From Lichenicoccus sp964245755 (GTDB lineage: Bacteria; Pseudomonadota; Alphaproteobacteria; Acetobacterales; Acetobacteraceae): a stretch of DNA of 21,177 nt. Below are positions 1 through 7,989 of the stretch, in pieces. The translations under genes were made by a program, and so were the position numbers. Every line of letters begins with the position of its first letter. The stretch's first letter is position 1. The stretch spans positions 1 to 21,177 of the forward strand of contig CAXTNV010000057.1 in NCBI GenBank assembly GCA_964245755.1, given 5' to 3'. The notes under the pieces were generated by a model. That model was not told the DNA's origin and did not search any database. It saw only the letters and a program-made list of their open reading frames with translations.

Positions 1-1022
1 CCCGGATACCAGATCCGCGCCGACCGCCGCGATGGCCCCGCGCCGGCCGCGCCGGCGCCGCCGGACAGCGCGCGGCCGAGGCTGCCGATCACCAAGCCAC
101 GCACCGCCTCGGCATCGGCGAAGCGCAGCTCCGTCTTCGCTGGATGCACGTTCACGTCGAGCCGCTCCGGGGGAATGCTCAGGAACAATGCCAGCACCGG
201 ATGCCGGCCGGCCACGATCAGGTGCCGGTAGGCGACGCGGACCGCGGTGCGCAGCACCGGATCGGACACCGGGCGTCCGTTCACCACCAGGAACTGCCCG
301 GCCGCGGTCGCGCGATGCACCGTCGGGCCGCAGGCGAAACCCTGCAGCGCCATGCCGAGCCGCTCCTCCGCGACCGCGAGCAGTCCCGGCTCGGCCAGCA
401 GCACGGCGGCACGCCCGGCGCGCTCCGCCGCCGGCAGGTCCAGCACCGGGCGGCCGTCGATCTCGACCCGGAACGCGATCCAGGGTGCGGCGAGCGCCAG
501 CCGGCGCAGCACGGTCTCGGCGTGCCCGGCCTCAATGCGCGCGCTCTTGAGGAACTTGCGTCGCGCCGGGGTGGCGAAGAACAGGTCCTCGACCACCGCG
601 CTGGTGCCGACGGCGCCGGCGCAGGGCACCGGCTCGCCCGTCACCCCGCCGTCGACGCGCAGCCGCCAGGCTTCCGCCGCCCCCGGCGGCCGCGAGGTCA
701 GGCACAGACGCGCGGCGGCGCCGATCGAGGGCAGCGCCTCGCCGCGGAACCCCAGTGTCGCGATCCGCACCATCGTCTCGTCGAGCAGCTTGGACGTGCA
801 GTGCCGCTGCAGCGCCAGCGCCAGTGCGTCGGGCGACATGCCGACCCCGTCGTCGCGGACCACGATGCGCTCGATGCCGCCGCCTTCGAGGCTGACCTCG
901 ATGCGACCGGCACCGGCGTCGATCGCGTTCTCGACCAGCTCCTTCACCGCGGCGGCCGGACGCTCGATCACCTCGCCGGCGGCGATCCGGTTGACCACCT
1001 GCTCGGACAGCCGCCGGATCAC
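1..1022 (-). CDS. mutL: DNA mismatch repair protein MutL, N-terminal part (3' end beyond window)
   Basis: MutL is the ATPase that couples MutS mismatch recognition to downstream excision. The minus-strand frame is open from about 1064 to the window edge and encodes the GHKL ATPase domain followed by the S5-like transducer domain. Visible motifs are IRRLSEQVVNRIAAGEVIERP at the N-terminus, ELVENAIDAGA (about residues 29-38, motif I), DDGVGM (motif II) and TLGFRGEALPSI (motif III). Further on comes the conserved NVHPAKTELRF segment. The linker begins at the window edge, so the C-terminal dimerisation domain is missing. I chose the GTG at 1022, which gives MIRRLSEQ. A CTG at 1064 that overlaps the stop codon of the upstream lipoprotein gene is an alternative and would add 14 residues. 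No ATG is available in frame, and neither start has a clear Shine-Dalgarno. The identification is firm; the start is not. Confidence 0.93.
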   Translation of the reverse strand, partial: MIRRLSEQVVNRIAAGEVIERPAAAVKELVENAIDAGAGRIEVSLEGGGIERIVVRDDGVGMSPDALALALQRHCTSKLLDETMVRIATLGFRGEALPSIGAAARLCLTSRPPGAAEAWRLRVDGGVTGEPVPCAGAVGTSAVVEDLFFATPARRKFLKSARIEAGHAETVLRRLALAAPWIAFRVEIDGRPVLDLPAAERAGRAAVLLAEPGLLAVAEERLGMALQGFACGPTVHRATAAGQFLVVNGRPVSDPVLRTAVRVAYRHLIVAGRHPVLALFLSIPPERLDVNVHPAKTELRFADAEAVRGLVIGSLGRALSGGAGAAGAGPSRRSARIWYP

Positions 1023-1060
1023 CGGCGACGCCGCCGCTTCGCGTCGTGGGCTGGCGCCGC

Positions 1061-1633
1061 TCAGAACAGGCTTTGGAAGAAGCCGGGCTTGTCGGCCTTG
1101 ACCGTCGGCGTGGCGCCGTCGGTCGGCGCACGGCCCAGTGCTGCGTTCTGCTCCAGGCGTCGCTTCTCGGCGTCGGCATCGACCACCGAGCCGGCCTGGC
1201 CGCCGCGCCAGAACATCAGCTCGTTGACGAAACCCGCACCCGGGCGATCGAGCTCGCCGTGCCCGGCGCCGGTGGGCGCGGCGCTGCTGGCGGTGGCACT
1301 CTGCAGCAGCGCGCTCTGTCCAGGCGAGCCGGTGCCGCCGACGCCCTGCAGCGCCACGTCCGGGGCCAGCGTCTCCAGCGCCTGGGTGCGCGTGCTCTGC
1401 TCCTGCGGACGGTCCGCACCGGGCTGCGGCGCCGCAAGCTGGGTGTCCGGAGGCATCGACAGCGGCGCTCGCGTGGTCACGGTGTATTCGTCGGGCGCGT
1501 CGCGCACGAGGCCGAAATCGCGCTCGATCTCCTGGCCGCTGCAGCCGCACAGGACGAGGCCGAGCCCGCACAGCAGGGCGGCCAGGGCTGGTCGGCGAGC
1601 GGTTGCGGCGGCTGGACGGGATTGGCGCGACAT
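1061..1633 (-). CDS. DUF3035 / BamF-like outer-membrane lipoprotein
   Basis: The product is a predicted 190-residue lipoprotein. A basic N-terminus and hydrophobic stretch (about residues 16-30) end in an LCGC lipobox, with Cys31 as the likely lipidated residue. Residues 47-69 carry PDEYTVTTRAPLSMPP and further prolines. This matches the short signature of the DUF3035 family, reported as BamF, an accessory lipoprotein of the alphaproteobacterial BAM outer-membrane assembly complex. The rest is Pro/Gln/Ala-rich and probably disordered, ending in an aromatic GFFQSLF tail. The start is the ATG at 1633, preceded by a GAGAG-like ribosome site. It lies 68 bp after lspA, whose product would mature this lipoprotein. 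Its stop codon abuts the mutL frame. The family call rests on the motif and on the lspA neighbour; the BAM role is inferred from the family. Confidence 0.75.
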   Translation of the reverse strand: MSRQSRPAAATARRPALAALLCGLGLVLCGCSGQEIERDFGLVRDAPDEYTVTTRAPLSMPPDTQLAAPQPGADRPQEQSTRTQALETLAPDVALQGVGGTGSPGQSALLQSATASSAAPTGAGHGELDRPGAGFVNELMFWRGGQAGSVVDADAEKRRLEQNAALGRAPTDGATPTVKADKPGFFQSLF

Positions 1634-1701
1634 GCCGGTCTCTCTAGCGCCGAATCGCGAGCAGCGGCAAGCCGCCGGCGACGGCGAGGCCCGGCGGCGC
1701 C

Positions 1702-2166
1702 TCAGGCCGGGCGGCGATCGAGCACGCCGTCGAGCAGCAGCACGCCGACGCCGCAGACGATCGCCGCGTCCGCCACGTTGAACACGTACCATGACCAGCC
1801 GAAGGCGTGGGCGTGGATGAAGTCGACCACGGCGCCGAAGCGCAGCCGGTCGATGACGTTGCCGATCGCGCCGCCGGCGATGGCACGGCGGGCGGGGGGG
1901 ACCTGGCGGCGCGGGGTGCGACGCATCCACACCCCGAGCAGCAGCACGACGCCGACCGCCACCGCGGTCAGCAGCCACGGCCCGGCGACGCCCAGCCCGG
2001 CCATCAGGCCGAAGGTGACCCCGTGGTTCCACACCATGGTGAGGTTCAGCACCGGCAGCAGCGCCACGCTGCCCAGCGCGGGCAGGTCGAGGCCGTTCAG
2101 GATCCAGTACTTGCTCGCCTGATCGCCGAGCAGCACGATCAGCCCCAGCAGCAGTCCGAGCCGCAT
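1702..2166 (-). CDS. lspA: Lipoprotein signal peptidase II
   Basis: LspA is the inner-membrane aspartyl protease that removes signal peptides from diacylglyceryl-modified prolipoproteins. The protein has 154 residues, a usual length, with four hydrophobic segments at roughly residues 3-15, 57-80, 95-105 and 128-147. Family motifs are GDQASKYW (14-21), WNHGVTFGL (46-54), GNVIDRLRFGAVVDF (102-116, catalytic Asp115) and FNVADAAI (129-136, catalytic Asp133). The ATG at 2166 overlaps the last base of the ileS stop codon (TGATG), so the two genes are likely translationally coupled. The gene order ribF-ileS-lspA is widely conserved in proteobacteria. Confidence 0.95.
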   Translation of the reverse strand: MRLGLLLGLIVLLGDQASKYWILNGLDLPALGSVALLPVLNLTMVWNHGVTFGLMAGLGVAGPWLLTAVAVGVVLLLGVWMRRTPRRQVPPARRAIAGGAIGNVIDRLRFGAVVDFIHAHAFGWSWYVFNVADAAIVCGVGVLLLDGVLDRRPA

Positions 2167-5030
2167 CACGCGGCCGGATCCACCACGCCTGTGCAGCGCA
2201 GGCACAGCGACGGGTGCGCAGCAACCGTGCCGACCTCCTCGAGCACGCGCCAGCAGCGGGCGCACTTGCGGCCCGGCGCGAGCCGCACGGCCGGAGCTCC
2301 ATGCGGGCCGCCCGGATATGGCCCGCCGGGCTGAGCGTCGGTCACCTGCGCGCCGTGACCGAAGAGGTAGAATGAGGAGGCGCCGGGCTCCACCACCACG
2401 TTGACCTTGGAGACGATCGCCAGCTCTTCCCAATCCAATTCGGAGAACCTGGTCGCCTCCTCTCGGCTTAAAGGAAGCTCCACCTCCGCCTGCAGCGAAG
2501 AGCCGACCATCCCGTCGCGACGCGCCGTCTCGATCTGGGTGGTGATCACGCGCCGTATCCCGCGCAGCTGGTTCCAGCGCTCGGCCAGCGCCGGGTCATG
2601 CCAGGAAGCCGGGATCTCCGGGAAGCGCTGCAGATGTACGCTGTCGGCCTCGCCGAAGCGCGCGGTCCAGGCCTCCTCGGCGGTGAAGCACAGCACCGGC
2701 GCCAGCCAGCTGCACAGGCAGCGATGCAGCTGGTCCAGCACCGTGCGCGCGGCCCGGCGGCGCTGCGAGCCGAGGGCGTCGCAGTACAGCGCGTCCTTGC
2801 GTATGTCGAAATAGAACGCCGAGAGGTCGCTGGCGCAGAAGCCGTGCAGCGCCGGCAGCAGCCCGACCCACTGGTGCGTCTCGACCGCGCGGCGCAGCTG
2901 CGCGTCGAGCTCGTGCAGCCGGTGCAGCACCCAGCGTTCCAGCTCCGGCATCGCCGCGTGCTCGACCCGCTCGACCTCGGCGAAGCCGTCCAGCGCACCC
3001 AGCAGCCAGCGCAGCGTGTTGCGCAGGCGGCGATACAGCTCGCCCTGCTGCTTGAGGATCTCCGGGCCGATGCGCAGGTCCTCGTCGGTGTCGGAGTTCA
3101 TCACCCACAGCCGCAGGATGTCGGCACCCAGGCTGTCGTGCACCTGCTGCGGCGACACCACGTTGCCGAGCGACTTGCTCATCTTGCGGCCCTGCTCGTC
3201 GAGCACGAAGCCGTTGGTCACGAGCGCGCGGTATGGCGCCGTGCCGCGTGAGCCGACCGCCTCCAGCAGGCTCGACTGGAACCAGCCGCGATGCTGATCG
3301 GAGCCTTCCAGGTAGAGGTCGGCCGGATAGGGCAGCGCGTCGCCGCCGAGCACGAAGCTGTGCGTCGAGCCGCTCTCGAACCAGACGTCGACGATGTCGC
3401 GCACCTGCTCGTACTGCTCGGGGTCGCGCTCCTCGCCGAGGAAGCGCGAGGGGGGTGCGCTGTACCACACGTCCGCGCCGTCGGCGGCGAAGGCCTCGAC
3501 GATGCGCGCCATCACCGAAGGGTCGCGCAGCACCTCGCCGCTGCGCTTGTCCACGAACACCGCGATCGGCACCCCCCAGGCGCGCTGGCGCGAGATGCAC
3601 CAGTCCGGACGGTCGGCGACCATCGCGGTCAGGCGTCGGCGCGCCTGCGCCGGCACGAAGCTCACCGCCTCCAGCGCCTCGAGCGCGCGGGCGCGGATCG
3701 CGGTCTCGCCGTCCATGCGGATGAACCATTGCGGCGTCGCGCGCCAGATCACCGGGGCGCGCGAGCGCCAGGAATGCGGGTAGGAGTGCGTGATCTGGCC
3801 GCGCCAGACCAGGCCGCCCGACCGCCGCAGCGCCTCGCACACCGGGTCCGCCGCGCGGAACACGTGGATGCCGGCGAACAGCGGCACCGCCGCCGCGTAG
3901 CTGCCGTCGTCCAGCACCGTCTCCGGCACCGCGATCCCGTGTGCGGTGGTGAGCGCGAAATCGTCCTCGCCGTGTGCCGGCGCCATGTGCACCAGACCGG
4001 TGCCCTGCTCGGTGGTGACGAAGTCGCCCGCCAGCAGCGGCACGTCGTGCTCGTAGCCTTGGCCGCGCCAGGGATGCGCGCACAGCGCACCGGCCAGCGC
4101 GGTGCCCGGCAGGTCGTGCCGGACATCGTAGCGGGTGATGCGGACGGTGGCAGCGAACGCCTCGGCGAGGTCGGACGCCACCAGCAGCCGGTCGCCGGGT
4201 GCCACCAGGCTATCCGCACCGGTTTCTCGCACCTCGATCACCGCGTAGCGGATCGCCGGCCCGTAGGCGATGGCGCGGTTGCCCGGCATGGTCCAGGGCG
4301 TGGTGGTCCAGATCACCGCGCGGGCGCCGTCGAGCCAGCGCTGCGGCGTCGGGTCGTGGATCACCGGAAAAGCGACCCAGACCGTGCTGCTGGTGTGGTC
4401 GTGGTACTCGATCTCGGCTTCCGCGAGCGCGGTCTTCTCGACCGGGCTCCACAGCACCGGGCGCAGCCCGCGATACAGCGCGCCGCTCAGCAGGAAGCGG
4501 CCGATCTCGCCGGCGATCGCCGCCTCGGAAGCGAAATCCATCGTGGCGTAGCGGTGCGCCCAGTCGCCCTGCACGCCCAGCCTGCGGAACTCCTCGGCCT
4601 GCACCTCGAGCCATTGCTGCGCGTAGGCACGGCATTCGGCGCGGAACTGCAGGATCGGCACCTCGTCCTTGTCGCGGCCGGACTTGCGATACTGCTCCTC
4701 GATGCGCCACTCGATCGGCAGACCGTGGCAGTCCCAGCCCGGCACATAGCGCACCGCGTAGCCGGCCATGCGGTGGGCGCGGTTCACCACGTCCTTCAGG
4801 ATCTTGTTCAGGGCGTGGCCGATATGCAGGTGGCCGTTGGCGTAGGGCGGCCCGTCATGCAGGGTGAAGCGGGGACGTCCCGCCTCCGCGGCCTCGATCC
4901 GCGCGTCCAGCCGCATCGCCGTCCAGCGCGCCAGGATCGCCGGCTCGCGGCGCGGCAGCTCGCCGCGCATCGGGAACGACGTGCTGGGCAGGAACACGGT
5001 TTCGCGGTAGTCGGCGGTCGGCTCGGTCAT
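2166..5030 (-). CDS. ileS: Isoleucyl-tRNA synthetase
   Basis: This class I aminoacyl-tRNA synthetase charges tRNA-Ile in the cytoplasm. It has 954 residues, close to the ~940 usual for the bacterial type. The N-terminus matches the family (TVFLPSTSFPMRGELP). The HIGH signature is at residues 69-72 within PPYANGHLHIGHALNK. The CP1 editing domain carries TTPWTMPGNRAI, and the KMSKS loop is in GRKMSKSLGN. The C-terminus has a zinc site formed by Cys923, Cys926, Cys943 and Cys946, as in the Escherichia coli type that retains this finger. The ATG at 5030 gives the family-like N-terminus; an in-frame ATG at 5051 would add seven residues. The gene lies 62 bp after ribF and overlaps lspA by one base. 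Confidence 0.97.
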   Translation of the reverse strand: MTEPTADYRETVFLPSTSFPMRGELPRREPAILARWTAMRLDARIEAAEAGRPRFTLHDGPPYANGHLHIGHALNKILKDVVNRAHRMAGYAVRYVPGWDCHGLPIEWRIEEQYRKSGRDKDEVPILQFRAECRAYAQQWLEVQAEEFRRLGVQGDWAHRYATMDFASEAAIAGEIGRFLLSGALYRGLRPVLWSPVEKTALAEAEIEYHDHTSSTVWVAFPVIHDPTPQRWLDGARAVIWTTTPWTMPGNRAIAYGPAIRYAVIEVRETGADSLVAPGDRLLVASDLAEAFAATVRITRYDVRHDLPGTALAGALCAHPWRGQGYEHDVPLLAGDFVTTEQGTGLVHMAPAHGEDDFALTTAHGIAVPETVLDDGSYAAAVPLFAGIHVFRAADPVCEALRRSGGLVWRGQITHSYPHSWRSRAPVIWRATPQWFIRMDGETAIRARALEALEAVSFVPAQARRRLTAMVADRPDWCISRQRAWGVPIAVFVDKRSGEVLRDPSVMARIVEAFAADGADVWYSAPPSRFLGEERDPEQYEQVRDIVDVWFESGSTHSFVLGGDALPYPADLYLEGSDQHRGWFQSSLLEAVGSRGTAPYRALVTNGFVLDEQGRKMSKSLGNVVSPQQVHDSLGADILRLWVMNSDTDEDLRIGPEILKQQGELYRRLRNTLRWLLGALDGFAEVERVEHAAMPELERWVLHRLHELDAQLRRAVETHQWVGLLPALHGFCASDLSAFYFDIRKDALYCDALGSQRRRAARTVLDQLHRCLCSWLAPVLCFTAEEAWTARFGEADSVHLQRFPEIPASWHDPALAERWNQLRGIRRVITTQIETARRDGMVGSSLQAEVELPLSREEATRFSELDWEELAIVSKVNVVVEPGASSFYLFGHGAQVTDAQPGGPYPGGPHGAPAVRLAPGRKCARCWRVLEEVGTVAAHPSLCLRCTGVVDPAA

Positions 5031-5092
5031 CGGCGGTGCACTTCGCTGCATCGGGCGGTCCGTAGCTGGCACCGCGCGCGGTCCGTGCTGCC

Positions 5093-6031
5093 TCAGCCGC
5101 CGAGCTTGCGCAACAGGTAGTCGCGCGCCTGCTCGCCGTCGCGGCCGATCTGGGCGCGCAACGCCTCGAGCCCGTCGAAGCGCTGCTCGGCGCGCAGCAG
5201 GGTGTGCAGCGCCACCGACAGCTCCATCCCGTAGAGGTCGCCGTCGAAATCGAACAGGTGCGCTTCCAGCCGGCTCTCCAGCCCGGTTTGCACCGTCGGG
5301 CGGCGGCCGATGTTGGCGACGCCGCGGTGGGTGCCGCCGTCCGGCAGCCGCACGGTGACGGCGTAGACGCCGCGCGCCGGCTCCAGGTGGCGACCGAGGG
5401 CGATGTTGGCGGTGGGGAAGCCGAGCTGCCGGCCGCGCTTGTCGCCGTGTACGACGATGCCGCGCACCGCCCAGGGGCGTCCCAGCTCCTCGGTGGCGCG
5501 TTCCGGATAGCCGTCCAGCAGCGCGCGCCGGATCCGGCTGGAGGAGAACGGACCGCCGCTGTCGGCGAGCGGCGGCACGATGGTCAGGCCGATGCCCAGC
5601 TCCTCTGCCTGGTCGCTCAGGCGGTCGACGTCGCCGCCGCGGCGATGGCCGTAGGCGAAGTCGGGCCCGCAGGCGAGGTGGCGCAGGCCCAGGCTCTCGT
5701 GCAGCACCTCGCGCACGAAGCGCTCGGCGGAGAAGTGCGAGAACGCCTCGTCGAACGGGATCTCGAAGAGGCGCGTCACGCCCAGGGCTTCGAGTGCCGC
5801 GCAGCGCTCGTGGCTCAGGCTGAGCCGGAACGGCGGGTCGTCGGGGCGGAACAGCTCGCGCGGATGCGGCTCGAACGTCACCACCCCGAGCCGCGCTTCC
5901 GGCCGCGCCGCGTGCAGGCGGCGCAGCAGGTGGGCGTGGCCGAGATGCACACCGTCGAAATTTCCCAGCGCCGCGATGGCACCGCGCGCGCTGTCCGGGG
6001 TGCGACGCCAGCCGCGATGCAGCTCGATCAT
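5093..6031 (-). CDS. ribF: Bifunctional riboflavin kinase / FAD synthetase
   Basis: RibF phosphorylates riboflavin to FMN and adenylylates FMN to FAD. The 312-residue length is typical. The N-terminal nucleotidyltransferase half shows GNFDGVHLGH (residues 23-32), TFEPHPRELF (52-61), CGPDFAYGHRRGG (121-133) and SSSRIR (163-168). The C-terminal kinase half shows GRQLGFPTANI (200-210) and NIGRRPTVQTG (240-250), then FDGDLYGMELSV. The ATG at 6031 overlaps the mtnC stop as ATGA, so the two are likely co-translated. ileS follows downstream in the usual order. Confidence 0.97.
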   Translation of the reverse strand: MIELHRGWRRTPDSARGAIAALGNFDGVHLGHAHLLRRLHAARPEARLGVVTFEPHPRELFRPDDPPFRLSLSHERCAALEALGVTRLFEIPFDEAFSHFSAERFVREVLHESLGLRHLACGPDFAYGHRRGGDVDRLSDQAEELGIGLTIVPPLADSGGPFSSSRIRRALLDGYPERATEELGRPWAVRGIVVHGDKRGRQLGFPTANIALGRHLEPARGVYAVTVRLPDGGTHRGVANIGRRPTVQTGLESRLEAHLFDFDGDLYGMELSVALHTLLRAEQRFDGLEALRAQIGRDGEQARDYLLRKLGG

Positions 6032-6741
6032 GACCGGCCTGCTGCGGGCAGGCCGAAGCGGGCGGCGACGGCGTCGAAGTCTGGGCACCCCGGATGCCGC
6101 GCGCAGGCAGAGGTCGCATCCTCGGCGCGCAACAGCTGGCAGGTGGCGAGCCCGGCTGCCGCCGCCGCGTCGAGCTCGGTCGCGCTGTCTGACAGGAACA
6201 GGATCTGCGCCGGCGGCAGGTCCAGCCGGCCCGCCGCCTCGACGTAGCTCGCGGGCGAGGACTTGGCGCCGATGCGGGTGTCGAGGAAAGCCGAGAACAG
6301 CCCGCACAGGTCGCCGCCGGCACCCTCCGGCGGATGGCCGAAGATCAGGCGCTGCGCCGCCTCGGAGCCGGAGGAATATACCGCGAGCCGCACGCCGCCC
6401 CCGTGCCAGGCGCGCAGCGCCGGGGCGACATCGGGGTACAGCTCGCTGCGCAGCGCGCCCGCGGCGTAGCCGTCCTGCCACGCCAGTCCCTGCAGCAGCT
6501 TGAGCGGCGTGACCTTGGCATCCCGGTCCATCCAGGCGAGGCACTGCGCCAGCGGATCCGCCTCGGGCGACAGCTCGCGTATCTGCATCAATGCCGCGGC
6601 GACCGGCGGCTCAAGCGTGCGCTCGCGCAGCAGCGCCGGCAGGGCGGCTCGCGCGTACGGGAACAGCACCCGGTGGACGAAGGCGATCGGGGCGGTGGTG
6701 CCCTCGATGTCGGTCAGCACCGCGCGCGGGCTATGGATCAC
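6028..6741 (-). CDS. mtnC: Enolase-phosphatase E1 (methionine salvage)
   Basis: MtnC is a HAD-superfamily enzyme. It enolises and dephosphorylates 2,3-diketo-5-methylthiopentyl-1-phosphate to the acireductone in the methionine salvage pathway. The 237-residue protein carries the modified HAD motif I of this family, LTDIEGTT (Asp11, Glu13). Motif II is YSSGSEAAQ (122-130), with Lys160 in GAKSSPASY. Motif III is LSDSATELDAA (183-192). The start is a GTG at 6741 preceded by a weak GAGAG site; no ATG fits the conserved N-terminus. The gene overlaps ribF by four bases (ATGA) and lies 67 bp after a 31-codon ORF that follows mtnB. Its substrate is produced by the MtnB reaction. Confidence 0.93.
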   Translation of the reverse strand: MIHSPRAVLTDIEGTTAPIAFVHRVLFPYARAALPALLRERTLEPPVAAALMQIRELSPEADPLAQCLAWMDRDAKVTPLKLLQGLAWQDGYAAGALRSELYPDVAPALRAWHGGGVRLAVYSSGSEAAQRLIFGHPPEGAGGDLCGLFSAFLDTRIGAKSSPASYVEAAGRLDLPPAQILFLSDSATELDAAAAAGLATCQLLRAEDATSACARHPGCPDFDAVAARFGLPAAGRS

Positions 6742-6808
6742 GTCGCTGCTCTCACCGGAACTGCTCGCACCGGATGCCGGAGGTGAAGGGATGGCGTACG
6801 CGGGCCGC

Positions 6809-6904
6809 TCAGGCGGCGGAACGGAAGTCGTCGCGCGGCGCCGCCCGGTTCGCGATGGTCACGTCGAACGCGTCCAGCCCGAAGGATGCGGCGCGCCGGC
6901 TCAT
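6809..6904 (-). CDS. Possible 31-residue small ORF between mtnB and mtnC
   Basis: A short frame starts with an ATG that overlaps the mtnB stop codon in an ATGA arrangement. It reads MSRRAASFGLDAFDV and ends in DDFRSAA, 31 residues in all. It has no motif that I recognise. Its position is where an acireductone dioxygenase gene (mtnD) would be convenient in a methionine-salvage operon, but it is far too short to encode that cupin and shows no cupin residues. It may be a genuine coupled leader-like peptide, a degenerate remnant, or chance in GC-rich DNA. Confidence 0.25.
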   Translation of the reverse strand: MSRRAASFGLDAFDVTIANRAAPRDDFRSAA

Positions 6905-7551
6905 GCTCCGAGCTTCCTCCGTTGCAGCGTGCAGTCGAGCAGGAACTCCAGGCCTTCCAGCCGCGCCAGCGCCGCCGCCATCGATCGCCCCCAGGCATAG
7001 ACGCCGTGCCCGCGTATCAGGTAGCCCATCGCCATGCCGTCAAGCAGCGGCGCGACGCTTGCGCAAAGACGGCCGATGTCCTGGTCGTTGTCGAAGACGG
7101 GCAGCCGCCGCCGCGATCCGCTCGGATCCTGCCCGTCGAACAGCTTGAGCAGCTCGTAGTCCTCGAACCACAGCGCCGCGCCCGGCTCGAGCATCGACAG
7201 CACCGTGGCCGGCACCGAGTGACCGTGCACCACCGCATCGGTCGCCGGGAATGCCGCGTAGAGCTGGCAGTGCAGCAGGGTCTCGGCGCTGGGACGATCC
7301 CCCGCACGCGCCGCCTGCCCGTCCGCATCGACCTCGATCACGTCGTCCTGGGAGAGCAGCCCCTTGTGGGTGCCGCTGCGGGTGATGGCGATGCGGCCGT
7401 CTCGGAGGCGCCGGCTCAAATTGCCTGAAGTGGCAGGAACCCAGCCGAACTGGTCCAGCCGCCGGCCCGCCGCGACGATCTCGTCCACGGCGTGGGCCCA
7501 AGCGATGTCCACGGCCGACAGGGCGGCCAGCGGCTTGGCCGGTGCCGGCAC
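6901..7551 (-). CDS. mtnB: Methylthioribulose-1-phosphate dehydratase
   Basis: MtnB is a class II aldolase-fold zinc enzyme. It dehydrates 5-methylthioribulose-1-phosphate to the diketone that MtnC uses. With the chosen start the protein has 216 residues, a usual length. Signatures are GWVPATSGNLSRRL (36-49), TRSGTHKG (57-64), PSAETLLH (87-94), the zinc-binding VVHGHS (His109, His111) and IRGHGVYAWG (His182). The nearest upstream start after tatA is the GTG at 7551; a GTG at 7512 giving MDIAWAH is also possible. No ATG lies in frame, and the Shine-Dalgarno is poor for both. The gene begins about 20 bp after the tatA stop, so it probably shares its transcript. Confidence 0.92.
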   Translation of the reverse strand: MPAPAKPLAALSAVDIAWAHAVDEIVAAGRRLDQFGWVPATSGNLSRRLRDGRIAITRSGTHKGLLSQDDVIEVDADGQAARAGDRPSAETLLHCQLYAAFPATDAVVHGHSVPATVLSMLEPGAALWFEDYELLKLFDGQDPSGSRRRLPVFDNDQDIGRLCASVAPLLDGMAMGYLIRGHGVYAWGRSMAAALARLEGLEFLLDCTLQRRKLGA

Positions 7552-7570
7552 GGGTGGCCGTGCGGCCGCC

Positions 7571-7855
7571 TCAGCTATGCCGAACCGGCTCCTGCACCTG
7601 GCCCGACACGTGGCCCGGTGCCGGGTTGGCAGTGCCGGAGGACACGATGGTCGGCGACGCGAGCGTCGTCGGTGCAGGGTGCGACCCCTGCTGGCCGGCA
7701 TGCTCCATCGACTCGTCGTCGGCCATGTTCTTCTTGAACGACTTCATGCCCTTGGCGAAGTCGCCCATCAGGGTGCTCACCTTGCCGCTGCCGCCGAACA
7801 GCAGCAGCACCACGGCGAGCACGATCAGCCAGTGCCAGATGCTCAAGCCACCCAT
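7571..7855 (-). CDS. tatA: Twin-arginine translocase subunit TatA
   Basis: TatA forms the size-adaptable pore element of the Tat pathway, which exports folded proteins. The 94-residue protein opens with MGGLSIWHWLIVLAVVLLLFG, a single transmembrane helix ending in the conserved Phe-Gly hinge. An amphipathic helix follows (GKVSTLMGDFAKGMKSFKK), then a polar disordered tail. A strong purine site (AGAGAGGG) lies four bases before the ATG. tatB and tatC are not in this window. TatA rather than TatB is indicated by the glycine-rich N-terminus and the FAKGMKSFKK helix. Confidence 0.95.
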   Translation of the reverse strand: MGGLSIWHWLIVLAVVLLLFGGSGKVSTLMGDFAKGMKSFKKNMADDESMEHAGQQGSHPAPTTLASPTIVSSGTANPAPGHVSGQVQEPVRHS

Positions 7856-7989
7856 GAGACCCTCTCTTCGACCGCGTCCGGCCGGCTGCGCCGGCGCCGA
7901 ACCGCTTCATGCAAAGCATGTGGCGCCAGGCGTCTGGCCATGCAAGGCTTGTCTGCGCGCAGGGCTGGCTCGCTGGCCGCGCCCCCCGG

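Noticed and set aside
144..1781. Long plus-strand open frame (545 codons) across the mutL/lipoprotein region
   Set aside because: It is antisense to clearly conserved MutL and DUF3035 sequence. Its translation is low-complexity Arg/Pro/His/Gln, typical of shadow frames in GC-rich DNA.
3291..5120. 609-codon plus-strand frame opposite ileS
   Set aside because: The translation has no recognisable domain and is biased as expected for the complement of a high-GC gene; ileS is unambiguous.
5031..6323. N-terminal extension of the ileS frame through ribF
   Set aside because: The frame stays open by chance in GC-rich DNA. The IleRS family N-terminus begins at the ATG at 5030, and ribF occupies this DNA in another frame.
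6738..6998. 86-codon minus-strand frame overlapping the mtnB 3' end
   Set aside because: Arg/Trp/Ser-rich shadow of the mtnB end in another frame, with no ribosome site or motif.
7908..7920. CATGCAAAGCATG palindrome between recX and tatA as an operator
   Set aside because: It is a perfect 5-bp inverted repeat with a 3-base centre, but it is short and single, with no promoter nearby that it would clearly control.
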